DNA from: an uncultured Lachnospiraceae bacterium
Lineage (GTDB): Bacteria > Bacillota > Clostridia > Lachnospirales > Lachnospiraceae
Direction of reading: 5' to 3'
Assembly: GCA_947644545.1 (NCBI GenBank)
Contig: CANRZW010000034.1
Coordinates: forward strand, 1-38,675
Length of the DNA stretch: 38,675 nt
Shown here: positions 1-6,908 of the stretch, piece by piece
How positions within the stretch are numbered: position 1 is the first letter of the stretch
How the letters are laid out: every line of letters begins with the position of its first letter
Notes under the pieces: generated by a model
The model's input: only the letters and a program-made list of their open reading frames with translations
Told to the model about the DNA's origin: nothing
The model's database searches: none
Made by a program: the position numbers and the translations under genes

Positions 1-36
1 TTGAGCAAAAGTCCGCGTGGGATTGATGTGGTATCT

Positions 37-174
37 TTAACTTTGGGAAACTCCCGTCTCCCACTTGGAGACAGACGCCTTGGATACCCCGATATAGGCC
101 GCGATATCGTCCTGCGTCAGACGAAGCTCCTTCCGTTTCGCGTGAATGACTTGCGCAATATTAATCTCCTTCAT
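37..174 (-). pseudogene. Truncated XRE-family helix-turn-helix regulator
   Basis: The reading frame gives 45 residues. They start MKEINIAQVI and contain a complete Cro/C1-type helix-turn-helix (LTQDDIAAYIGVSKASVSKWE, about residues 19-39) and then stop at GVSQS. Related regulators normally continue after the KWETG motif with a YPDI-like segment and a longer C-terminal region, so this frame looks broken just after the DNA-binding domain. A good ribosome binding site (AAGGGGG, a few bases before the ATG) and an upstream promoter suggest the start is genuine. Any remainder would lie left of the window. It could instead be a real mini-protein that only binds DNA. Function as a DNA-binding protein is clear from the motif; its target is unknown. 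Confidence 0.6.
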
Positions 175-238
175 AGATACCCCCTTATATCCCCTGGCCT
201 GTCAATAAGACTCACTGCCTTAACCATTTACTATCTGT

Positions 239-268
239 ATTATACAGGTTGACAAAATCAACACACAA
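239..268 (-). promoter_or_regulatory. Promoter of the truncated HTH gene
   Basis: On the minus strand a perfect TATAAT (244-239) is preceded after 18 bases by TTGTGT (268-263). The -10 is strong and the -35 weak. The predicted start leaves a leader of about 60 bases before the ATG at 174. One of two operator-like 12-mers lies inside the spacer. Confidence 0.45.
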
Positions 269-303
269 GCGACCTGTATTTTACTTTTCAAGACAAAATC
301 AAC
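251..303. repeat. Pair of direct 12-mers upstream of the HTH gene
   Basis: GACAAAATCAAC occurs at 251-262 and again at 292-303, 41 bases apart, which is close to four helical turns. The first copy extends to TTGACAAAATCAA, an interrupted palindrome (TTGA-N5-TCAA). Their position over and behind the promoter suggests binding sites for the adjacent HTH protein. That role is inferred. Confidence 0.4.
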
Positions 304-351
304 TATCAGGAAACTTTGTCTCAATAAAAGCATTGCTTTTATCCTATATGT

Positions 352-388
352 CAAAACAGGGAAGGCTGCATCACTTTACAGCCTTCCC
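352..388 (-). terminator. Intrinsic terminator of the hybrid kinase gene
   Basis: A perfect 10-bp stem, GGGAAGGCTG (359-368) with CAGCCTTCCC (379-388), is followed on the minus strand by TGTTTTGA. The stem overlaps the last codons and stop of the kinase gene. It ends the leftward transcript before the HTH gene, which has its own promoter. A small second hairpin (AAAAGC/GCTTTT) lies at about 323-342. Confidence 0.7.
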
Positions 389-2578
389 CATTTTCTTCAA
401 TAAAACACTGACATCGATCGGTTTCGTCAGGAAATCATCCATACCGCTTTGCATCGCCCGCTCTCTGTCTTCCTGGAAAGTATTGGCGGTGCAGGCATAG
501 ATCCGAACCGTAGCCGCATCCGCACGCGTAAGCTTTCTGATCTTTGCCGCCGCCGTGCAGCCGTCCATCACCGGCATCTGCATATCCATCAGGATGATAT
601 CGAATTCTCCGGGTTCCGATTCCTGGAACATCTGCAGCGCCTCTTTGCCATTTACCGCATGTGCCGTCTCGAAACCTTCCATCGCCAGGATCTCCAACAG
701 CACCTCGGCGTTCAGTTCCACGTCCTCCACCACCATGATCTTACCCGGCTTCCCGGCTGCGCGTCTCCTGCCTTCTCCCGCATCTGCATCCGTCTGCATA
801 TCTTTACCGCATTTACCGCATACCGTTTCGTCCTCCTGCAGATATTCCGGGATTTCCTTCACGATCACGGACGGGATCGTGACCGTAAACACACTCCCCA
901 CATCCAGCTCGCTCTCCACGGTGATATCGCCGCCCATAGCGTTTGCCAGCAATTTGCTGATAGCCATGCCAAGCCCGGTGCCCTTGATGCCTCCCGTATG
1001 GCGGTTCCTCTCCTGACTGAAAGAATCAAAGATCCGCCCGATATACTCTTTGGATATCCCGATCCCTCTGTCCTCACAGCGATAGGTAGTCAACACATGG
1101 GTTTCATCCGTCTGCTTCTGGGAAACCGACAGCCTGATCCATTTCCCCTTCGGCGTGAATTTGGCCGCATTGCCAACAATATTCATCAGAATCTGTTTGG
1201 TTCTTGTCACATCCCCCACAATGCAGGGCGCCGTGATTTCCTTTTCCACGATAAATTCCACACCCCGGCTCTCAATGTTATCCGCCTGCATGGCGGTGAT
1301 CTCATCGATCATCGCAGATACCAGCATCGGTTCCTCGATGATATCCACCTTGCCCGCCTGCAGCTTGGACATATCCAGCACATCATTCACCAGGGATAAC
1401 AGATAGTTGGCTGTACTCTGAGACTTGCGCAGCCATTCCCTGATCTGCCCCTTGTGTCCCTCATTGTCGATGTTCAGCATGATCAGATGATTCATGCCGA
1501 TCAGACCGTTAAGGGGCGTGCGGATCTCATGACTCATATTGGAAAGAAACTCCCGCTGCGATCTGGCCCGCTCCGCCGTAATCAACGTCCTGATCTGATA
1601 TCTCATGACGACCAGCAGCATAATAACCACCGTCATCATACTAAACACCAGCATCACCATACTCATGGTGACCAGAGCATTACTCCGTTCCGTAAACACC
1701 GACTCACTCAGAGACATGATAAAATACAGGTTCATCTCCTTGTCAAAAGGAATGAAATAGAACAGCTCCTGATGCTCCTCCCCCGCATGAGAATGGTAGA
1801 AGGCAAACGTCTCCCGATTCTTAAGCTTCGCCGCCACCTCTTCATTGGTCAGCTCCGAAGATACGGCTTCCGCCAGATGATCGAACAGGTTTCTGTACTT
1901 GTTCCGATAACCTTCCTTGCTGATGTCTACAATATAGCTGCCATCCAGATCAACGAGCGCACTGTGGCCTCTGCTCTTTCCGTCTTTCTCATAGCTGTTG
2001 ATGACCATCTTATCCTGAATGGAGGAAATATCGCTGACGCCGGCCATGGCAAACATCTTCGTACCGTCCACCACATAATCGTGCAGCCTGACGCCGTAGA
2101 GAATCCGCTTTTCCACCGGTCCGTCTTCTGCCGTCTGTTCATCAAACCGGGCCACGACCCGCTCTTCCCCGTTGGCAAAACAGGACAGCAGATTCTCCTT
2201 GCCGCTCACACCGACAAGAGCATCCGCGCCGCAGTGATCCGTATAGAGCATGCCATCCTCCGCTATCAGATATATATGAGCGAAGCTGCTGGCCTCACAT
2301 TCCAGATCCATCCTGCTCTCAATCTCCTCTGTCGTTTCACAGCCATAGCTGACGAAACGCTCCTGTATTTCCGCAAGATCCTCCCAGCATATCTCGATGT
2401 AAGTCTCGATCGTAGCCTTGTCGTGCGCCGCGATCTCGCTGATCGAGCTGATGATATTATCCAGGATCGTTCTGTTGAGCTGTCTGATATAAACAAACGT
2501 CACCAGAAAGATAATGACCAGCGTAGAAGCAATTAACAGCAAATAGACATACCGATGTTTCTTTTCCACCAATTCCAT
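371..2578 (-). CDS. Membrane-bound hybrid sensor histidine kinase with C-terminal receiver
   Basis: A two-component kinase that autophosphorylates on histidine and carries its own receiver. Counting from a GTG at 2590 (739 residues): membrane segment about 13-35, an extracellular sensor domain of roughly 265 residues, second membrane segment about 305-330, a dimerisation/phosphoacceptor motif SHEIRTPL with His354, an ATPase domain with N473, DRGIGI and GTGLGMAIS, and a receiver with phosphoacceptor Asp669 (ILMDMQMP) and the KP lysine near 723. No HAMP domain is evident. The linker holds a CxxC pair (VCGKCGK, 591-594). The start is uncertain: GTG 2590 is too close to the predicted transcription start, so ATG 2578 or the TTG/GTG just after it is more likely. 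It lies 62 bases downstream of the sugar operon and runs in the same direction, so it may sense the same carbohydrate. Its own promoter is plausible. No HPt domain or partner regulator is visible nearby. Confidence 0.9.
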   Translation of the reverse strand: MELVEKKHRYVYLLLIASTLVIIFLVTFVYIRQLNRTILDNIISSISEIAAHDKATIETYIEICWEDLAEIQERFVSYGCETTEEIESRMDLECEASSFAHIYLIAEDGMLYTDHCGADALVGVSGKENLLSCFANGEERVVARFDEQTAEDGPVEKRILYGVRLHDYVVDGTKMFAMAGVSDISSIQDKMVINSYEKDGKSRGHSALVDLDGSYIVDISKEGYRNKYRNLFDHLAEAVSSELTNEEVAAKLKNRETFAFYHSHAGEEHQELFYFIPFDKEMNLYFIMSLSESVFTERSNALVTMSMVMLVFSMMTVVIMLLVVMRYQIRTLITAERARSQREFLSNMSHEIRTPLNGLIGMNHLIMLNIDNEGHKGQIREWLRKSQSTANYLLSLVNDVLDMSKLQAGKVDIIEEPMLVSAMIDEITAMQADNIESRGVEFIVEKEITAPCIVGDVTRTKQILMNIVGNAAKFTPKGKWIRLSVSQKQTDETHVLTTYRCEDRGIGISKEYIGRIFDSFSQERNRHTGGIKGTGLGMAISKLLANAMGGDITVESELDVGSVFTVTIPSVIVKEIPEYLQEDETVCGKCGKDMQTDADAGEGRRRAAGKPGKIMVVEDVELNAEVLLEILAMEGFETAHAVNGKEALQMFQESEPGEFDIILMDMQMPVMDGCTAAAKIRKLTRADAATVRIYACTANTFQEDRERAMQSGMDDFLTKPIDVSVLLKKMGKAVK

Positions 2579-2602
2579 CCCCTTATACACAACCTTAGGT
2601 TC

Positions 2603-2631
2603 ATCATATTCCTTTTCATCGGAAAAGTCTA
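2603..2631 (-). promoter_or_regulatory. Candidate promoter of the hybrid kinase gene
   Basis: TAGACT (2631-2626), a 17-base spacer and TATGAT (2608-2603) on the minus strand, in the 62-base gap after the aldo/keto reductase gene. The predicted start near 2596 argues against translation from the GTG at 2590. Confidence 0.4.
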
Positions 2632-2652
2632 TATTCTGCCGTATTTTCTGCT

Positions 2653-3585
2653 TTATCTTACGGCATCCTGCCAGGCCATCTCCACCGGTCCGGGTACCAC
2701 ACCGGCGAAGGTAAGCCTTCTCTTCGCCTCCTCATATACCTCCTTCGGCAATCTTCCCCTGCCGGCCATCACAACATTCCTCTTCAAATGATCGATGTTC
2801 TTCGTTCCGGCAAGCACACATGTCAGGCCGGGATGGCTGACCGCATAGCGTACCAGAAAATCATTCTCATTTTCCCCATCCTCACACAGATCCGTCAGCT
2901 TCGCACAGGCAAGCTTCGCCGGATAGGAATCATCATAACGTTTCAGAATACCTCTGGCAACGATTCCTGTCCCATAGCGGTCACTGGCTTCTTTGATCAC
3001 ATTTTCACTCAGCCTCGTCAGGCCGCCGTAGACCAGCTGGATCACCTCGATCCGCGGATCTTTGGCGAAGGGCAGGATGGAATGATAGCCGTACCCTGCG
3101 GGGAATCCGTACATGCCGGGTCCCTTGTTGCAGACGGTAAGCCCCAGATGCAACGCCTTCCCCTGACGGCGTATCTCCTCCAGTACTTCCATCGTCTCCT
3201 CCCATTTCCCGTACGGGAAATCGGCCGGAATGACGCCATGCAGCTGCAGGATATCCACATGATCCGTCTTCATCAGCCGCAGGCTCTCGTCAATATTACT
3301 CATAATCGTCTCTTTGTCGAAGGAATATTTCGGCCCTCTGCCGGTCATGTTGTCACCGCATTTCGTAGCCAGCACATATTCATGCCGGCGGCCGGCGATC
3401 GCCTTGCCGATATAATACTCGCTCATAGCATACTCCGGCGAGGTATCCACATAGTTGATCCCCTGGTCCAGCGCCTCGTTCAGCAGACGGACGGCGCTCG
3501 TCTCATCCAGATATTGCAGTTCCATTCCTCCGAATCCCAATGCCGTGATCTCATACCCCGTCCGGCCAAATTTTCTTTTCTCCAT
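2653..3585 (-). CDS. Aldo/keto reductase family oxidoreductase
   Basis: A 310-residue NAD(P)H-dependent oxidoreductase with the (beta/alpha)8 barrel of this family, probably cytoplasmic. The start MEKRKFGRTGYEITALGFGG is the standard N-terminus. The catalytic tetrad is readable: Asp47 (NYVDTSPEY), Tyr52, Lys75 (LATKCG) and His116 (LQLHG). No C-terminal ferredoxin domain is present. It is the last gene downstream of the GH2, permease and binding-protein genes, after a 105-base gap holding a hairpin. It could interconvert a sugar or sugar aldehyde released by the glycosidase. That link rests on position only, because this family has many substrates. Confidence 0.88.
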   Translation of the reverse strand: MEKRKFGRTGYEITALGFGGMELQYLDETSAVRLLNEALDQGINYVDTSPEYAMSEYYIGKAIAGRRHEYVLATKCGDNMTGRGPKYSFDKETIMSNIDESLRLMKTDHVDILQLHGVIPADFPYGKWEETMEVLEEIRRQGKALHLGLTVCNKGPGMYGFPAGYGYHSILPFAKDPRIEVIQLVYGGLTRLSENVIKEASDRYGTGIVARGILKRYDDSYPAKLACAKLTDLCEDGENENDFLVRYAVSHPGLTCVLAGTKNIDHLKRNVVMAGRGRLPKEVYEEAKRRLTFAGVVPGPVEMAWQDAVR

Positions 3586-3645
3586 CGTTCACACCCTTTC
3601 TGCGCTGCTTTTCCAGGACTCTGCCTGGACCGCGCCTATCTGAGT

Positions 3646-3671
3646 CTGTGGCAGGCAGCGCGCAGCCACAG
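3646..3671 (-). other. Intercistronic hairpin after the binding-protein gene
   Basis: Arms CTGTGGC (3646-3652) and GCCACAG (3665-3671) form a perfect 7-bp stem with a 12-base loop. There is no U-run, so it is unlikely to be a full terminator. Hairpins in this position often protect the 3' end of binding-protein mRNA, which would favour its expression over the reductase downstream. That role is inferred. Confidence 0.35.
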
Positions 3672-3690
3672 CTCCTACAAGGCGTCGTTA

Positions 3691-5094
3691 TTACTGATTG
3701 TTATCGATTACCTGCTGACATTGCTCGGTGGCAACCGACAATGCCTCATCAAACGAGATCTCTCCCATAACCGCCTTTTCCGCCTGTGCCCTGTAAAGGT
3801 TTACGATCTCTCCCGTGTAACTGGGCACATATTCCCAGAAGTTATTCTTCAGGTTCGGGTTCGTTAACACCTTCAGGAGCTGTTCCTTGTCATACAGTTC
3901 AGGGTTGGTGGCCGTCATCAGCTCTACCACATCCGTGATCCCGGTCGTATTATTCGTATCTGCAGTAAACGTAACACCCTTCATCGGGATTCCCTCCGTC
4001 GTAAAATAACGGATGTACTTATAAGCTTCCTCCGCATTGACGGTTGTTGCTCCGATGCTGTAGAAGCGGTTATCCGCATAGGCGTAGCCGGGACGTCCGC
4101 CCTCCGGCATGGGGAAGGATGCATACGTCGTCTGAAAAGTATGCGGATAGTTCTCCAGGTCTGCCGTCTGCGGAATAATATTGGTAGCCATCAGAAGCAT
4201 ACTGCATTTTCCGCTGAAAAAGGCCGTCCTGAAATCCAGGTTTGTAGCCATGACTTCGGAAAGCGGGATCGCACACTGTGTCTCCTGCTCCAGACGGTAA
4301 CGAAGTTCCAGCGACTCCCGAAAAGCGGGATCATCCAGATTCAACGTGCCGTCCTCATTCAGATACGGGTTGTCATCCAGTCTGTTGTATGCGGTCAGTA
4401 CATTGTAATGATCCCATGTATACAGCATCGCCCCATAATGCTTGTCAGGCCCTTCTCCCCAGGTAAGCTTCTGCGCATACTCCTCGAAATCATCCCAGGT
4501 CCAGTCAAGCGGCGGCACTTCCAGACCGGCTTTGTCCAGATCCTCCTTGTTGATCCAGACCAGATACTCCTTCACGTCCCCGGGCAGTCCATATACCTTC
4601 CCGTCTTCCATGGAAGAGTCAATGGTGTACAGGTCCGTCACCGAAGAAGCGCCCTCCGCCTGGATAAATTCATCCATCGGATAGAATTCTCCCTGCGCCG
4701 CCCTGGACGTATAGTCAAATTTGACGTTGAAGAAACAGATATCAAGCTGTTCTCCCGACAGGATCGTGGTATCCACCTTCGTGTAATAATCACTTCCCGG
4801 AACGTCGATCACTTCGATCTGCACATGCGGATTTCTCCTGGTGTACTCTGCGTTGATCTCGTTCAGCTTTTCCGTCAGCGTCGGTTCGTTGTTAAAGAAC
4901 TTCAAGGTGATCGTCTCCTGGTCCTTCTCTGCAGTCTCCGCCCCGGCTTCCCCGGACGCCTCCTGCGAAACTTCCGTCCCGTCCTGCGTCTCCTGGACAG
5001 CAGGCGCTTCCGATGCCCCCTTATCCCCACAGGCACACAGGCCTGCAGCGAGCAATGCCGCCATAGTGATTGATAACAACTGTTTTTTTCTCAT
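3691..5094 (-). CDS. Sugar ABC transporter solute-binding lipoprotein (family 1)
   Basis: A 467-residue extracellular binding protein that captures a carbohydrate and delivers it to the two permeases encoded just upstream. The N-terminus MRKKQLLSITMAALLAAGLC is a lipoprotein signal peptide. The lipobox LCAC places the acylated cysteine at residue 22, followed by an acidic and Ala-rich linker to about residue 60. The mature part starts ITLKFFNNEPTLTEKLNEI, and contains the VWINKEDLDKAGL motif typical of family 1 sugar-binding proteins. The ATG has an AAGGAGG site 8 bases upstream. It lies 43 bases after the MalG-like gene. The ligand cannot be read from sequence; the neighbouring GH2 enzyme suggests an oligosaccharide or glycoside with mannose, glucosamine or galactose. 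Confidence 0.92.
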   Translation of the reverse strand: MRKKQLLSITMAALLAAGLCACGDKGASEAPAVQETQDGTEVSQEASGEAGAETAEKDQETITLKFFNNEPTLTEKLNEINAEYTRRNPHVQIEVIDVPGSDYYTKVDTTILSGEQLDICFFNVKFDYTSRAAQGEFYPMDEFIQAEGASSVTDLYTIDSSMEDGKVYGLPGDVKEYLVWINKEDLDKAGLEVPPLDWTWDDFEEYAQKLTWGEGPDKHYGAMLYTWDHYNVLTAYNRLDDNPYLNEDGTLNLDDPAFRESLELRYRLEQETQCAIPLSEVMATNLDFRTAFFSGKCSMLLMATNIIPQTADLENYPHTFQTTYASFPMPEGGRPGYAYADNRFYSIGATTVNAEEAYKYIRYFTTEGIPMKGVTFTADTNNTTGITDVVELMTATNPELYDKEQLLKVLTNPNLKNNFWEYVPSYTGEIVNLYRAQAEKAVMGEISFDEALSVATEQCQQVIDNNQ

Positions 5095-5137
5095 AGAATG
5101 AGCCTCCTTCTTTTATATAATTATGTTAATGTATAAC

Positions 5138-5971
5138 TTAACCTTTTACCGCGCCGATGGATATTCCCTCTATCACATTCTTCTGACAGATCAGGAACAG
5201 GATCATCAGCGGCATAATGGAAAGAACAGCGGCCGCCATTGTCGGGCCATACTGGTTTCCATATTCGGAACTGAAACTGCGCATCCCCAGCTGCAGAGTA
5301 AACTTGCTCGTCGTGTTGAGGAAGATCAGCGGATTCATATAATCGTTCCACGTCCAGATGAATTTCAGCATGGCAAGCGTCACCAGTGACGGCCTTGACA
5401 TGGGCAGGATGATCCTGGTAAAGATCTGAAAGTGCCCGGCCCCGTCGATAATCGCCGCCTCCGACAATTCACCTGATATCGCACCCATGGACTGTTTTAG
5501 CAGGAATACCCCATAGACGCTGAATGAAGTCAGAATGATCAGTCCCAGATGGGTATCCATCAGCCCCGCCTCCTTGAAGATCATGAAACAGGGAATCAAC
5601 GTAACCTGAGACGGGATCATCATCGTACTCAAATAGATCATGAAAATAATGCCGCTGAACTTAAACTTGATCTTGGCAAACGCATAGGCCGCCATCGCCG
5701 ATACCGTCACCTGCAGAATCGTGGACAGGATCGAGATCTTGATCGTGTTCAGATAATAAAGCGGAAAATCAAAAGATCCGTTCCATGCCTCCGCATAGTT
5801 CTCCAGATCAGGAGTTCTCGGTATCCACCTGATCGGGAATTCAAACACTTCCCCTTCAATCTTAAAAGAGGTGGAGATCATCCACAGAAGCGGCAGGATC
5901 ATCGTCAGTGCCATCAGGCCGACCAGTACGGTGAAGCCGGTGCGTATGGCGATCGTTTTCTTTTTACCCAT
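5138..5971 (-). CDS. Carbohydrate ABC transporter permease, MalG type
   Basis: A 277-residue integral membrane protein, the second half of the transmembrane channel of a CUT1 sugar importer. It has an N-terminal membrane segment (about 11-36) after a short basic cytoplasmic stretch, and several further hydrophobic spans. The EAA loop that contacts the ATPase is at about 171-190 (EAAIIDGAGH then FTRIILP). The C-terminus ends EGISIGAVKG, typical for the family. The start has GGGAGGT at good spacing, 20 bases after the MalF-like gene. No ATPase gene is in the operon, so a shared MsmK/UgpC-like ATPase elsewhere is presumably used, as is common in Firmicutes. Confidence 0.93.
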   Translation of the reverse strand: MGKKKTIAIRTGFTVLVGLMALTMILPLLWMISTSFKIEGEVFEFPIRWIPRTPDLENYAEAWNGSFDFPLYYLNTIKISILSTILQVTVSAMAAYAFAKIKFKFSGIIFMIYLSTMMIPSQVTLIPCFMIFKEAGLMDTHLGLIILTSFSVYGVFLLKQSMGAISGELSEAAIIDGAGHFQIFTRIILPMSRPSLVTLAMLKFIWTWNDYMNPLIFLNTTSKFTLQLGMRSFSSEYGNQYGPTMAAAVLSIMPLMILFLICQKNVIEGISIGAVKG

Positions 5972-5991
5972 TTTTACCTCCCTTCCGGCAC

Positions 5992-6906
5992 TCAGTCCGC
6001 ATTATCATCATTGCCAAATTTCCACTGGATCAGCGTGATAACCAGAATAATGGCAAACAAGACCCATGCCATCGCACTGGCATATCCCATATCATAATAA
6101 GTGAAAGCCTTCTGATAGATATAGTAGGCCAGCACCATCGTGGAATCCCCGGGCCCGCCCTGGGTGATCACACTGACCTGATCGAATACCTTGAAGGAAC
6201 TGATCAGGGCCATGATCGTCAGGAAAAAGGTGGTCGGCGCTACGCCGGGGATCGTGATATACCGGATCCGCTGCCAGGCATTGCACCCGTCTATGGCCGC
6301 CGCATCGTACAGTTCCCTGCTGATCCCGGTAAACCCCGCCATATACAGGACCACATTGTATCCGATCTGGATCCATATCGTCTCGATCGCAATGCCAAGG
6401 AGCGCCCATTTACTGCTGCCAAACCACCCCGGCAGATCCTGCACCCCAAGTCGATACAATAGCTGGTTAACCGGTCCGGAAGCCGGGTGCAGGATTACCT
6501 TCCACACCACAGAGATCGCCACCAGACTGGAGATATAGGGCAGGAAGATACTGATCTTCAGGACGGTCTTGCCATAGGTAAAGTCATGGATAATCACCGC
6601 CACGGCAAATCCCAGAAGCAAAGCCACCGGCACGGTATAGATCGTATACAGGAACGTATTCTTCAGGGAGGCCACGAACTTGATATCATGAAACAGCGCC
6701 GCAAAATTGGCCAATCCCTTCCACTCCATTCCGGAAATTCCCGAGATAAAGGACCACTTGGTAAAGCTCAGGAACAGGGAAAATACCATCGGCAGAAAGA
6801 TAAATCCCAAAAAGCCCGCCAGACTCGGCAGCAGGAACAGATAACCCGCCAAATTCTCGGCCCCTTTTCTTGTCTTACACAACCGAAATCTTTTCTTCTC
6901 CGTCAT
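5992..6906 (-). CDS. Carbohydrate ABC transporter permease, MalF type
   Basis: The partner permease of the CUT1 sugar importer, 304 residues from the ATG at 6906. A GTG two codons upstream is possible but only 2 bases from the AAGGAG site, so the ATG at 8 bases is preferred. A basic N-terminus precedes the first membrane span (ENLAGYLFLLPSLAGFLGF), and about six spans follow. The EAA loop is visible as YDAAAIDGCNAWQRIRYITIP, followed by PTTFF. The ATG comes two bases after the GH2 stop codon, so translation of the two genes is probably coupled. Confidence 0.93.
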   Translation of the reverse strand: MTEKKRFRLCKTRKGAENLAGYLFLLPSLAGFLGFIFLPMVFSLFLSFTKWSFISGISGMEWKGLANFAALFHDIKFVASLKNTFLYTIYTVPVALLLGFAVAVIIHDFTYGKTVLKISIFLPYISSLVAISVVWKVILHPASGPVNQLLYRLGVQDLPGWFGSSKWALLGIAIETIWIQIGYNVVLYMAGFTGISRELYDAAAIDGCNAWQRIRYITIPGVAPTTFFLTIMALISSFKVFDQVSVITQGGPGDSTMVLAYYIYQKAFTYYDMGYASAMAWVLFAIILVITLIQWKFGNDDNAD

Positions 6907-6908
6907 CC

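Noticed and set aside
323..342. Second hairpin after the hybrid kinase as a terminator
   Set aside because: Short AT-rich stem without a clear T-run; the GGGAAGGCTG hairpin explains termination better.
449..2536. Long plus-strand reading frames opposite the hybrid kinase gene
   Set aside because: They are His/Arg/Ile-rich shadows of the minus-strand kinase, which has clear domains; no family similarity is seen in the shadows.
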